The position numbers and the translations under genes are program-made. 64,000 bases of DNA from contig CM055065.1 of the NCBI GenBank assembly GCA_029204045.2, positions 14,549,061-14,613,060 of the forward strand. The letters run 5' to 3'. The notes below the pieces were generated by a model. The model did not search any database. It was not told the DNA's origin and was given only the letters and a program-made list of their open reading frames with translations. This DNA is from Tillandsia leiboldiana. Taxonomy: Eukaryota > Streptophyta > Magnoliopsida > Poales > Bromeliaceae. Shown here one piece after another: positions 10,538 through 22,683 of this stretch. The stretch's first letter is position 1. Each line of letters begins with the position of its first letter.

Positions 10538-10623
10538 TCTTTTTCACCATTGTAGCCCCAGTCCCGATCACATTACAGCAGATATGGCACGTGGATTAAT
10601 GACGTGGCTCTAGCATAACTCAG

Positions 10624-10663
<40 letters not shown>

Positions 10664-10818
10664 TGAGTTGGGTCAACTAAAATATCGTCTTTATACGATG
10701 TGTGTCGGCTCATAATGTCAAATTAACATTTTTGGAATAGTTGCACACTTGACACACAAGTTAAAATAGGAGATTTATATGTTCATATATCTATTTTTTA
10801 CCCCATTAAAATATGAGC
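10538..10818. other. Intergenic DNA with TA repeat
   Basis: This resumes the sequence interrupted by the MULE. A (TA)n run occupies about 10628-10660. No gene seen. Confidence 0.6.
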
Positions 10819-10982
10819 AATGCTATATGTACACCCCGAAGGGGTGTACATCATACACCTCCATCATTTTAATGGTGACGATATTTTTTACGGGTCACAT
10901 CAAATGACCCATCATCACACCCCCACCCTTAGATGGGTGGGGTGTATGATGTATACCCCGAAAGGAATGTACACATAGCATT
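10819..10982. mobile_element. Small palindromic MITE, family member 3
   Basis: It begins AATGCTATATGTACACCCCG and ends ATGTACACATAGCATT. The interior again has the palindromic TGTACACCCCGAAGGGGTGT-like end and the ACGGGTCACATCAAATGACCC centre seen at 2080. It lies on the other side of the MULE. Confidence 0.68.
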
Positions 10983-11149
10983 TTCCTTAAAATATAATGT
11001 TATTATTTGTTCTTCGTTGAATCCTGCATCTTTTTATGTGATGGATAAAAGTATCTATCGTCTCTTTCTTCCACTATTATTATTAAATGAATAAAAATAT
11101 GATGTATATCCATTTAAAATATATTTAATATTTTTTTTATTATTAGAAC

Positions 11150-11349
11150 TATACTAATTATACACTCCAAATGAGATATATATTATATACCCCACATATT
11201 CAAAGTTGAAAACTTAGCCACCAATCACCATCCATTCAAGAGTGAAAACTTAATCACAGGTCATTTTAAAATGACCGATAAAATTTATCTTATCTTTAAA
11301 TAAATATAGTGTTTAATATATACCCCATTTGAGGTGTACACTTAACATT
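11150..11349. mobile_element. Decayed palindromic MITE, family member 4
   Basis: The ends (ATACTAATTATACACTCC and ACCCCATTTGAGGTGTACAC) match the family but with many C-to-T or G-to-A differences. The interior keeps a TCATTTTAAAATGACC palindrome. This is an older copy. Confidence 0.5.
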
Positions 11350-11549
11350 TACCTTATTATTATGACTTAATTGCTATGATTTATGAAGAGACATCTTTAT
11401 CATTTGATTTGATTGCCAGTTACTTTGACCACAGAAGAGTCCCCAAATATCATCTTACAAAGCAAATATGCTAACTAAATGATATAAAAAGAACAAAAAA
11501 ATTAATTGATGCATTACATCTAATTTCAATCACCACACAAGATGACCGG
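11350..11549. other. Intergenic DNA
   Basis: AT-rich sequence between the last MITE and the predicted 3' end of the TIC transcript. No feature recognised. Confidence 0.5.
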
Positions 11550-11612
11550 AAGAGCACTAATCCACAGAAGAACCACTGTGGTCCCAAAGCATTCGAAGCA
11601 TTTCCCAGCAAA

Positions 11613-11649
<37 letters not shown>

Positions 11650-12376
11650 ACTGGACCAACGAGGGCCGATGACATCTTTGTGTTGGCCACCAAACACTGG
11701 AACAACACAGCTAAACGCATTGAAACAAGATCTACAGAGAAGCAGTAGTAGCAGCAAACACTAATGCAGATCTACAAAGGAAATCAAGCAAACACTAAAG
11801 CAGATGCTTTCTGTTTTTCTTCTTACCTCTTTTAGAGGAGGATTCCAAACAAATGAAACACAAAATCATACAACTAGATGGGTCATATAAAAGGCACTAG
11901 TCCCTCCCCTTATCCTTTTAAATAAATCTGGGCCAAGAACAGAAGAAAAGAACATAAACTAGACCAACATTGTGGTATATGTTAGCAATTGATCACCATG
12001 CCCACAAGAGAGACTTTATACACATAAAAGAGTCTTTAGCTTTTTTTCTTCCCACAAAATCAAAACAGAGATGGGATCAATTAAAGTCACCCCATTCCAA
12101 GCCGGTGCGCATAGGAGCCGGGCCCGCCCTAAGAGGATGTCAGCAATATCATCAGCATCATCCTTGCCACCGACCGCTCTCTCTACCATCTTCTCTCTTT
12201 CTCAGGTTGCCACCAGGGATTGCAAACTGTCATTTTGTGCGGCACTCCAACGGTTTCTCTACAAAACAGAAACAGTTGTTTTTTTTTTTTTTTTTCGTTG
12301 TTGTTGCTGCTGTTGTTTCCCTTTTTTTCTCCTATAAATGGTAACTCTGCGACCCAAGGAGAAGGGAGGGGTTCAT
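11550..12376 (-). other. Probable 3' UTR/downstream region of TIC
   Basis: This follows the TIC stop codon on the minus strand. It has no long coding frame. It includes a (GA)n tract at about 11609-11646 (plus strand) and T-rich and AT-rich stretches suited to polyadenylation. The stop codon sits inside GGTAAGTAA, a good splice-donor sequence, so a 3' UTR intron is possible. The exact 3' end cannot be set without transcripts. Confidence 0.45.
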
Positions 12377-15300
12377 TTACTTACCACCAGCTGCAGGTTT
12401 CTGGTCAGTGGCCGCAGGTTTGATGGAGACAGGTTGCATGGACATACAAGGGAAGGTGGCAGACATGATGGCATGTGGGTTGCCGGGAGCATGCAGCAAA
12501 CCGGGCTGTGGCATTCCTCCCTTAACGCCGTTGGCAGCTGCTGCAGACTTTGCAGGATCAGCTGCAGTCACAGCACCCGTCAACGCTTGGGAAGATGGGG
12601 AAAGGGCAAGAAGCCCCATGGAACTCGGTCTCAAAATCTGCTGCTGTGACTGTGCTGCCTGTTCCGCCGGCCGTTTTTGATAATAAGCAGCGGCCACGGC
12701 ATTGGACTGGTGCATGTACCCAGAGGAAAATAAATGTTGCGATTGTGCGAATGGCTGCGGCCTTAACTGCTGCTGCTGTTGCGATTTGGTGTTTGCAGTC
12801 GGTGCAGGTGACAGCTGTGGCTGGCCAAGAATAGATGGTAGGCTCCGATTGTTTGCCGAGGATGACTTCTGAGTTGAATTTGATGGCGAGTTCTTGACAG
12901 ATGATTGCTGTGGGAGAGGCGATGTTACAGTCGACTGGCCCGGCTTTGCACTGGTAGAAACCCCTAGGCTCTCACCGCTGCCCTTAGAAGTAGAATTTTG
13001 GGGAGAGCCAGCAACAGCAGTTGATGCAGCAGCAGCAGATGAAGGTGGATTGCTAGCCGTCCTGGAGGGTACACCCTTCATCGAGTTCACACCAAAAGAT
13101 ATCTGTGTTTGCTGAGAAGAAGCTCTAATTTGCGGCTGAGGAAGATTAATATTCTTTGAGATTGGTGGAGTAGAGACAGGAACAGAAAAAGGCATAGCAG
13201 CTCGGGATGATCCACCGCTCGGGATAAGACCTGGACTATAAACAGACAGGGCAGCTTGAGTTTGAGGAAACTTGCCCCCAGAAGAGCCTGCAGGGAGACG
13301 CTCAGCATAGGCGCCGCCAGCATTGCCGCTCAAAGCGGAGGACTTCATTCGGGATGATGCAAGCTGCTGTTGTATCTGCATCTGTTGCTGCTGCTGCAGC
13401 TGCTGTTGCTGCTGCTGCTGCTGTTGCTGCAGCTGCTGCTGCAGCTGCTGCTGCTGCTGCTGCTGCTGCTGTAGCTGATGCTGATGCTGATGCTGATGCT
13501 GATGCTGATGCTGATGCTGATGCTGATGCTGATGCTGATGCTGCTTTTGGTTCTGAATCAGCTGAGGCTGCTGCGAGTTGGGAATGCTTATAGTGGCACC
13601 GACTGCTGTAGTAGAAGTTGCCGGCATACTTGTCGAATGATGCATCTGACCAGAAATCAGGCTCAAGGTCTTGGAAGAGCTGTCTAATACAGTATCTAGA
13701 CGAATGGTAGAAACTGGCACAGCAGCATCAGGCTTGTAGGTGAAGGAATGCAGTAATCCATTGCCCGGCGCTTTGACAGACGCCACCATTTTCCGATCAT
13801 CTTTTCGCGAATTGTCAGAGTTTGCAGCATGGCCCTTCCTATCTTCTGAGATGGGATGCTGGGTCTTCTTTTGCTGAGCTGCCTCTGCAACTGCAGTTAG
13901 CTGACTGTTGATTGCATGCCTAGCGGCTTCAGGAAAGGTCTGAAAAAGAGTATGGTTATGCACAACGGAAGAGAAATCCAGGCCAGAAGCTGCAGCAACA
14001 CCATTCAGCGGAGCAAAGGGCATGGTCATGGTCATGGTCATGGCTTGGGATGTCGTGAGATCCACTTTCATGGTCGGGTGTGGCGGCTGCTGCTGTTGGA
14101 CAGTCTGCTTCTCATTGTGACCGGCACTGCCCCCGCTGCCACCACGCCCCAATGCAGCTGAGGCAGCAGGGGCAGACATCAGAGGATGAGTAGGCGGCAT
14201 GGGTAAGTTGTAACCATACAAATTCTTTTGAGCCTGCCAAGCCCTGCTATCGGCAGGGGATGGGTTATCCTCAATGCCCTTCTCACTCTCCTGCTTCCGA
14301 GGCTGCTGAAGGAGCTGCTGATGCCGCTGGGTGTTTGCAGGAAAGTCATGGGAGCTCCCAGCAGCACCATTAGCAACAGATGCAGGAGTGTGCTGTGATG
14401 ACTGCCGTTGGTGCTTCTGAGAGGAAGATGAAACGCTCGATGTGCTTGTGTTCTGATGGCCTTGTTGAACATGCTGAGGTTGCTGAGGACTCTGCGCTTG
14501 CGGCTGCTTCGGCTGCTGCTGCTGAGACTGGAGTTGCGAGGGATGCAACATTTGGGAAGGATAGAAAGATCCATTGAAGAAAGGCATTGCTTGAGGAGGA
14601 CTTGCTCCGATGTATGATGGAGGTCCGGCAACATGCGGTGGTATAGTAAAAGGATATCCATTGTTCTGTAGTATAGCCATATACTGATGAGCTTCATTAG
14701 CGCGAAGACCAGCAAAACTCAAATTTACAGCAGGAGCTGATCCACCAGCCTTAGAACTCGCCACTGATGGACCGGAGGCTCCAGAGGCTGGTGGTCCACT
14801 AGTAACTCCAGCAACCGATGTTGTTGCTCCCGCTCGGCTCGCTGCAGAAGCAGCAGCCGCGGCAGCAACTGCAGCCTGCTGCTGCTGATTGAGAGGAAGA
14901 ATGAAAGCAGGGCCATGCTGAAGAGAAGAAAAATTGACGGAAAGGAAGAAAAACCTATCAGTATTTCTTGTTCAAACTAACAAATTATGATGTTGGACAA
15001 AATTATTTGCTCAAGGACTAAAGGCTTACAAGAATATTTGCTGCTGATGCGCCCTGGGGTGCTTGCTGAAGGACTGGCTCCTTCCTCTGGGCAGGATCAA
15101 CGATCACATTATTAACGGCCGAGATCTTCTCATTAGAAGGATTTCCTGAGATGGCGGTGACCATGGGAATCTCTCTACTACCTTGAAGAGACCCCATATT
15201 CCTCCCTGAAAACATTCCCTGCATTTGGCTTCCAAACAGAGCAGCAGCGCCCGCTGGCGGCACCAAACTGAGATTGTAAGGTTTAGCCCCGTAAGGGGCG

Positions 15301-15469
15301 GCAGTGCCAGCTGCAGCAGGCCAGAAAGGATTCATCTTCGCAAGTTGTTGCTGATAGTGTATGCTCTTAGCGATGTAGCAATGCGTAGCACACCGCTTCG
15401 AGCGGGGTTCAGGTGATATCAATACAGGCGGCTGACAGTGCACAAAAAAAGAAAAAAAACCCATCAGGT

Positions 15470-15513
<44 letters not shown>

Positions 15514-18500
15514 CTGTAACATATTGGAGGATCGTGAGTTTGCATCCAACGGAACAACTGCAGGTAGAGATGGGACTTGACCAACAAACCTGTTAATGGA
15601 CATAATGGTAAGCCCTCAAGAGTATCGTCAAAGAAAGAATTGCGTAAAACGGAACAGAAAAAATTGGAAATGAATAACTCACCCGAAAGGAGGAAAGTTT
15701 CCTGGCCATCCTGCAACTGTCATTGGGACAGGCATAGACCCAGGGAGAGCTGGAAAGCAACAAAGCCAGGGTAGAAGCCCAAGTCAATAAGATAGATACA
15801 GATGACAACAACAGCAGATATTAGCGACGAACAACCGATATAGACTATTATAAAAGTAATAAAAGTAAAAAGAAAAAAAGAACACAAGTAAAAAAGAAAA
15901 TGTAACTGATCGGATCATAAATTAATTTACCGGGTTTATCTCGTTTAGGCTCTGCTTCAGAGGCTCTGGTTTGAAGCTTATCAAATTGCATTTTACTGCA
16001 GCTCGGGCCGTCTCTGTCTAGCTGCTCCAAGTCAAGTTGCAGGTCAAGGTTTCTCTCCTTGACAATCTGCTTCTTTGGGTTGAATTCATCGCTTGGGAGC
16101 TCTTCAATTTTCTTCCTCTGTAACGAAACTTCATCTTTCCCAGCCTTATCTTCCTTTTTCTCAGTGTTTAACTTTGATACCTAATGAAAAAGAGGGAGGA
16201 AAAAAAAATTAAAGCCAAATACAGCATATTTCCCACTTACACAAGAAAACTCTTGAAGAAGATTATCCACCATGTCAATTTCTGTAGCAGTTGCCGTGTG
16301 CCCTGTATCGAAATTACAAGAGCCATCCCTCTCTGGAGAAAATTTCCCCGGAGGAGGTGCCTTCAAAGAAAAAAAAAAAGAAAAAAGAAAAAAAAACTCG
16401 TAAAAATCCAATCTACAGGAGAACAACTCTCACAAAATTCTTCAATATTGCAAAAAAAGAACACACACCATGAGATCGATAGTGAACTTCTCCCGGATGT
16501 CGTCAGATGCCAGAGTACTGGAAAAGCCAAAACAATATGAGAAAAGCAATCTCTTTAAAAGCACAAATTTTTTTTTTGAAAAAAAAACCTCAAATCTGAC
16601 ATTTTTGTCGAAGTTGTCTTGCAGCGGTTGGTGTCGAGATCAGCCAAATCATTGCAGGGAACTTCCTTCGCAGGTGCAACAGCTTCTTTAGGTTTCTCCG
16701 GCGGATCGTGCTTGTGCTTGTCGGACTCTCCACCCGATAGGTTCAGTTCAGGAACAAGTGCTTTCTCCCTCACATCCGAATCTTGCTTCTCTACTGTGGC
16801 GGCTGCAGCCTCAGAAGCCGCAGACCCCGAGACCGAAGCGCCTCCGTTCTCGTGAGGAAAGGATTCGCCGTTCTTCTCCGACTTGGACAAGGTGGCTTCC
16901 GACTTCACCTGATTCTCTGCTTCCATCTTGACTGCAGACAAAGCAGTTGCGCTCGACGCAGCAACCGAGCCGGGCGTTGTCGTCACGGTGCTCTCATCTT
17001 CACACTTGAAGAACCTCGGCCGTTTTCTCTTCACAGCTGAAAGAGACAGGAATTACTCCGTCAATCAAATGCCGGCCTAAACAATTTAAGCGAATAAAAC
17101 CTAGAGACGACTGCCGCTCACCAACAGCAGTAGGTAAAGAGGATGGATTCGAGCTAGATTCCGAGGGGCCAAGAACAGATGATTGTTGTGCCAACAGCGG
17201 ATGAGGGGAGGCCGTATTCGGCGGGGAGGCTGCAGATCTAGATTCGTTGGCGAAGCCAGTGTTTGCGTCTCTGGAATCAACCGCGTCGCTCTCCTGCTTC
17301 AGAGGGCCCTGGAACTGCCGGGTCATGCCGAACAAGACCTCGGCGACCTCGATCTCCTCTTGTATGAAAGAAGCCTGCTTGGCGATCTTCGGGGGCCGTT
17401 GCTTTGATCCAATCACGGGCTTCTAAATAAACGAAAAGGAGAGGGAAAAGGATCAGCAAAGCGGGTTGAGCGAAGATTAGGATCGCGTCATTTCCACAAG
17501 GAATCTGACCATTTTCTTGCGAACTGAGGCGTTGGAGGAAGACGGCGAGATCTGGGAGGTGGAAGCCGGGCTCATCCGCGATGGAGACGGCGAAGCTTGC
17601 CGCTGGATCTGCGACGGATCTACACCTCCGCTGCCGCCACCGTTGCCGCCGCCGCCGCCTCCACCGCCACCGCCACCGCCACTTCCTCCACTACCTGAAA
17701 CCAACCACTCATGTGATGACCTTTTCGTGGACGCTGCAACCACCAACAACAAAGAAGAAGAAAATAAAAACACCCTCAAAATTCATCCTCTCAACAAAAA
17801 AAAAAAAAAAAAAACAAAAAAAACAAAAAAACAAAAAAACAAAACAACAACAACAACAACAACAAGCAAACTAAAATCTCAAAAGAATAAAAAACAAAGA
17901 AAAAGAAAAAATCTTATTTTCAGGAGCTTTTCTTTTCCTGCCATCTTTTTATACCTGACCGCGCTTTTCTTGGAACTTGAACTCCGATCATCTCGTCGGT
18001 CTTCCACACAGCCGGAGACTTCGCCGGAAAGCTCTTCCGCTGCAGCAGAAGCAGCTGCTGCTGCTGCAGATGGTGGTGATTATTGTTTTGTTGTTGATGG
18101 TGGTGATAGTGGTTGGCCGACGGCGTCATCGAAGCGGGATTATTCGGCAGAGGAGTCGGCGGAAGGAGACGAACGGCCGTGGTGACGGAGACGGTGTCCT
18201 CCTCATCGTCTTCTTCGTCTACGCTGTCGTCGGAGGTGTCGTCCCCTTCGTCCCTGTTGCTGTCGTGGAGCATCATCCTCTCCCCTCTCCTCCTCTTGCT
18301 CCGGCCCGATCTCTCCCTCTCCCGATCCCGCTCGCGATCCCGATCTCGCTCTTTCCTCGCCGCCCGCTCCCGCAGCCTCGTCGTCTCCGCCATCTCCATC
18401 CCTCCATCCGCCTCTGTCAACAAAACATAAACCAATCAAATTCAAATCCACAACCGAAACAAAATCCAAAAAGAAAAAAAAAAAAACATTAACAAAAAAA

Positions 18501-18628
18501 AAATACAGATCTAGGTGTTCGTCAAGACCTGGCGAGTCTCTTAAGCCGCCAGTCCTCTGCCGCCTTCTCGACAGCCCACCGTTCAGAGCCGCCATGCTTC
18601 CTCTTCTCGCTTCTCGGCTCCTCTCCAT
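12377..18628 (-). CDS. TIME FOR COFFEE (TIC) circadian clock regulator
   Basis: Twelve coding exons: 18628-18529, 18413-17955, 17733-17510, 17422-17122, 17036-16589, 16517-16469, 16360-16241, 16180-15931, 15749-15683, 15589-15514, 15431-15030 and 14917-12377. All junctions are GT-AG and all phases join, giving 1679 codons (Arabidopsis TIC is about 1550 aa). I recognise the family from MERSREARRGSMAALNG at the start, VPRKARSASTKRSSHEW (exon 2/3), PPKIAKQASFIQEEIEVAEV (exon 4), KRCATHCYIAKSIHYQQQ and MNPFWPAAAG (exon 11), and NGSFYPSQMLHPSQL (exon 12). The start at 18628 matches the family N-terminus; no in-frame ATG lies nearby upstream. TIC is a plant-specific nuclear protein with no enzymatic domain that maintains clock amplitude and links the clock to jasmonate and metabolic signalling. 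It has RD/RE-rich basic segments (RSKRRRGER) at about residues 40-70, Gly, Ser, Ala and His/Gln runs, and a long (HQ)n-polyQ tract in exon 12. The gene looks intact. Confidence 0.93.
13370..13542 (-). repeat. CAG/CAT repeat coding for polyQ and (HQ)n in TIC
   Basis: Within TIC exon 12. Positions 13477-13542 are about 11 pure hexanucleotide units coding His-Gln, followed on the minus strand by CAG-rich polyQ broken by Leu (13370-13476). All units are multiples of three, so length changes keep the frame. Confidence 0.9.
15473..15511. repeat. (GA)n microsatellite in a TIC intron
   Basis: A 39-bp GA run (CT on the gene strand) just downstream of the exon 10 splice donor, inside the intron between exons 10 and 11. 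Confidence 0.9.
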
Positions 18629-19330
18629 CCTCTTCCGATCTCTCTCATCCAATCAGATCTATTCTATCCTTATCTTCTTCTTCAAAAAAAAAAACGAAAT
18701 CTACTTTTCACAACAACACGGCGAATTACCTGATCAGATCTTCACCGATTTCGCCGGATTTGGACCTCTCCGATCGATCCGATGCCCCAATCTTCTTCTT
18801 CTTCTTCAGCGAGAGCCAACACAGAGATTTTATCCCTTTTTTTTTATTCTTCTTCTTTTTTCTCTCCTTCCCTTCAGAGACCCTACTCTTCTCTCTTCTT
18901 CACCCTCTTCTTCTCTCCTTTTCCTCTCTACTCTTCTTCTCTCTCTCTCTCTCTATCTATCTCTCTCCCTCCCTCTCGGTTTGGTTTCTTCTCTTTTTGC
19001 TGTCCCCTACCCTCATCCCCTTTGGCTTTTGTCCACTCCGCAACCACACCGCCCCTCCCCCACATGCCATTCAACGGACCAGATCGCTCCACCCACGTGC
19101 CCCCCAAATCCCCCGCGTCCGCTCCTCTATCCCATCCAACGGCCCCCGTTCCTCCTTGCCAACGTGGAGCGAGCGCCATCCGTCCGATCCGTTAGGTCTA
19201 CGGATGGGAAAGAGCCTAATCCCACAAAAACGCCCCGTGTGTTGAACATTTGCTCACTTCCTCCCGAAGCATCCTCTAATCACTTCCCCCTTCTTAAACC
19301 GCACCTTCTTGCGAACGCCACGTGTCCATC
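18629..19330 (-). promoter_or_regulatory. TIC 5' leader and proximal promoter region
   Basis: Upstream of the ATG on the minus strand a donor-like site (GATCAG|GTAATT, exon end 18730) and an AG near 18670 suggest a short 5' UTR intron. An out-of-frame ATG lies at 18648-18646, 20 nt before the chosen start, if that stretch is in the mRNA. The sequence from 18790 to 18990 is almost pure pyrimidine on the plus strand (purine on the gene strand). CACGTG G-boxes occur at 19094-19099 and 19319-19324. The transcription start cannot be placed from sequence alone. Confidence 0.45.
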
Positions 19331-20505
19331 GACATAACAACGAGAGACCGGCTATAGCCAGTTAAAAGCTATAATATTCCCTCTCCTCTTCCACTGCTTT
19401 CCCAAGGGCCCACCACAAAAGCGACAAGAGAGTCAAGTAACGGCCGAGATCGCGTGATGCATCCACAAAACGCTATCGTCCGTCGGATCCTTTGCTGACG
19501 TGGCGACAGCTTCGTTCGGCGAACAAGACGCCGAAGTCTGAGCCTCCCGAGCCTACCTGTCTACATCCGAAACGGATCCGAACCGGATGATTTATCTCGA
19601 CCTTCCGTTGTTTTCGAATCGACGGTTTACATAGATTAGGAGAGGCGAAGTTAGCGGTGGTGTCGCATGCGGACGTAGGCGCGGACGCTGTAAAGACGGT
19701 TACGTGGCGACAGCAATCCAACGGACAGTGGATGCCTCGCGTCCGCATACGTCCACCACCGTAGATTAGCTCCTCCTAATAGGTTCTCAGTCCAAGGGCA
19801 AATTTCACGTAATTCCCGACGCACCGTGGTCCCCAGGTATAATTATTGCGTGAATCCGGTTCATCCTTCCGACTCATACACCGTTTTTTTTTTTTTTTTT
19901 ATGTCACTAAAATCTCAATTTTTTTAAAAAAATTGATAATGATATGTATAAAAAAAGAAAATTACTCAATCCATAAAGTCCAAATTTTATGATTTTTAAT
20001 ATATTAATGTTTTGGATTTTATACAACTTATTTTTAATAGTTATGCACCGGGAAATAATTTTTTTTTTTTTGAGCCCACTTCGTTCTCTTGACAGTTTAT
20101 TATAATTAGGTCAGCCACGTGGACGTGGACAACGTCATCGTGGTAATGAAAATATTAATAAAAATTTCTGAAATAGATACTTAAAAAAATGGCGTAGAGA
20201 ATTAGTTACTGCACTATGAATGAAGTATTCGTAATGGATCATTAGTTACTACACTATGAATGAAGTATTTGTAATGGAGCATTGGTTAAAGTGTACACGA
20301 AAGGCCCGTTTGATAATTACAGAAAAAAAAAAAAAAAAATTTTATATTTTATTATAATAGATTGATATAAAATTTTAAATATAATATAATATTTTATTTT
20401 ATTTTTTTATGTTTGAATAAAATACTGTATTTTTAGAAGATTGAAATAATAGCTATTTTTTAAAAAAATTATTCGTTAGCTTCAAAAACTAGTTATGAGA
20501 GTATT

Positions 20506-20571
<66 letters not shown>

Positions 20572-20655
20572 ATCAAATTAGTGATATAAATTTAATAATA
20601 AAATAATTTTAATAATCAAACTAGTAATATAAAATTTTAAAAAATTCACCATAAA
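19331..20655. other. TIC upstream intergenic region
   Basis: GC-balanced sequence to about 19860 with several ACGTGGC-like motifs, then AT-rich DNA to the first retrotransposon. A (TA)n run occupies about 20506-20568, and a CACGTG lies near 20113. No gene seen. Confidence 0.5.
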
Positions 20656-22569
20656 TGTCACGCCCTGGAGTCGAAACTGCGACCTGAACTCGCCAACAGA
20701 TCCGCCGCCCATACGGGAAGCCCCGTATAGACGAAGCGACTAACCTGCAAAAGATCAACTACACTATACAGATATCATAGCTGAAAAGTAAACGGCTGAA
20801 AATAAATAAATACAACTCCTCACAAAGTACATGCCAGGTCCTCACAAATACATAAGTCTCTCAAAAGTAAAAGAAATGTACATGAAAAGTCCCAAAAGAA
20901 AACCCTAAGGCCCCGTTTGGTTCGGGGATTAATTTCTGATGTATAAATTTTTTTATACCTGGGATAGCTTGCTATTCCGGGATAAAGAAGTATAAAAGTT
21001 AAATTGCGTTTGGTTGAAAAGTTGGTATTCTCTGGAATAGCTAAAATAGTGTTTGGTTGAAATTATGGAATAGTGGAGGATAATGGAAAAAGAAGATAGA
21101 ATTTTTTTCAAAATACCAACTTTGCCCTTATCTTTTTTTGTAGGAAAATTAATTTTAAAATTATATTTAATTTGAAGCAATTTAATTATAAGTAATAAAT
21201 TATATCTTACGTAAAAAAATAATAATTTTTATTTTATAGTATATTTTAGTAAATGTAAAATTCAATGTAAAATTCAAGTTGTAGATAGCTTTAGATTGGA
21301 AATGAAAGTGTAAATTTTAAAAATTATAAATTTTAAATTTTAAATTTTAATTGTAATTATAAATTATAAATTATAAATTTTAATTTTAATTTAAAACTTT
21401 AATTTTAAATTTTAATTTTAAATTTTAAATTTTAATTTTAAACTTTAATTTTAAATTTTAATTTTCAAATTTTATTTTAAATTTTGAATTTTAAAAATTT
21501 AATTGTAAATTTTAAATTTAAATTTTAAAATTTAAAATTTATATTTGAAATTTTTTAATTTGAAATTTTAAATTTAAAATTTCACATTCAAATTTTAAAA
21601 TTTTAAAATTCAAATTCAAATTTGAAATTTAAAATTTAAAATTTAAAATTTCACATTAAAATTTTAAAATTTTAAAATTCAAAATCAATTTTGAAATTTA
21701 AAATTTAAAATGTAAAATTTCACATTAAAATTCCCATCCACTGCCCCCGAGATAAACCCCTATTCCGAGGGGGTGGGGGGATAAATCTTAACGGGTTATC
21801 CTAGGATAACCCGTTAAGAAGGGGATAAAATAAAATTTTATCCCCTGTCTTTTTTGTAGGTTGTTTGGCAAGAATAGGGGGATAAAGGAGGTTATTCCCC
21901 CTTTATCCCCCAACCAAACGCTGCCTAACAGTACAAATACATCACCAAAAAGAGGGTACATCTACTCTCTCTGGAAGAAGACTGGTAGGGATCTAGCTCG
22001 CGACTCCCTTATCTCGATCAGCAGGATCAGCAACTGGAGCAGCAGGAACAGGAGTAGAGGTCCATGGGAAAAAAGACACCACAGCGGGTGTGAGAACTAC
22101 ATCCCACAGTAGTTCTCAGTGGGTACCGCCAACAAGCCCGACGGTTTGCCCACTAAGTCTATTAGAGGCATAAAGTAACAAATGCAGTGCTGAAAGGAAA
22201 AGAGCTGGAAAAATAAACTCTACAGCTACTATGCCTCTATCTAGATGCTCAAAGAGTGGAATAGAAGGGAACATGATGCATCTACTATCCCTCAACTCAA
22301 ATCACCCAATCTGCACTGACTGCCACATAGGGTCCAGCCAAACCTGCGCTTACCTACTGCCGTTACATCAAAAAAGGACCGGACTTACGTAGGGTGTCCG
22401 TGACTGTCAAAACTGGCCTAGCCAGAAGGACTGCGTCGACAAGTCGCGATAGCAAATATCAAGCCCAGCTCCAGAGTAGCACTCGAGGGGCGCGACCCCA
22501 CCGAGGAAAGTATCCGCGCATCTCTGTCGAGCTCAAATGTGGCTCATGCAGGCTATAGTCCAAATCCTC
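20656..22569 (-). repeat. Partial gypsy LTR, interrupted
   Basis: It starts TGTCACGCCCTGGAGTCGAA and matches, with differences, the start of the LTRs at 45499 and 54079 (about 900 bp once the insert is removed). The Tourist-like element at 20909-21925 interrupts it. At 22570 it is cut by the start of another gypsy LTR. The rest of this LTR is not seen in the window. Confidence 0.8.
20909..21925. mobile_element. Tourist/Harbinger-like non-autonomous element (1017 bp)
   Basis: Imperfect TIRs GGCCCCGTTTGGTTCGGGGA and (right end, inverted) GGCAGCGTTTGGTTGGGGGA are flanked by 3-bp TAA at 20906-20908 and 21926-21928. The TIR style and the TAA target site fit PIF/Harbinger (Tourist) elements. The interior is AT-rich, with a long run of AAATTTTAAATTTT-type simple sequence (about 21300-21730) and no transposase. 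Confidence 0.75.
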
Positions 22570-22610
22570 TGTCACGCCCCGGGAGTTTTTCAATTTAAGC
22601 GGAAAACGTG

Positions 22611-22683
<73 letters not shown>

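Noticed and set aside
13354..13687. Plus-strand ORFs of Ala-Asp or Leu-Met repeats
   Set aside because: Shadows of the polyQ and His-Gln coding repeat of TIC on the minus strand.
18760..19245. Plus-strand ORFs rich in Ser, Phe and Leu
   Set aside because: They translate the pyrimidine-rich TIC leader/promoter; no domain and three frames open at once.
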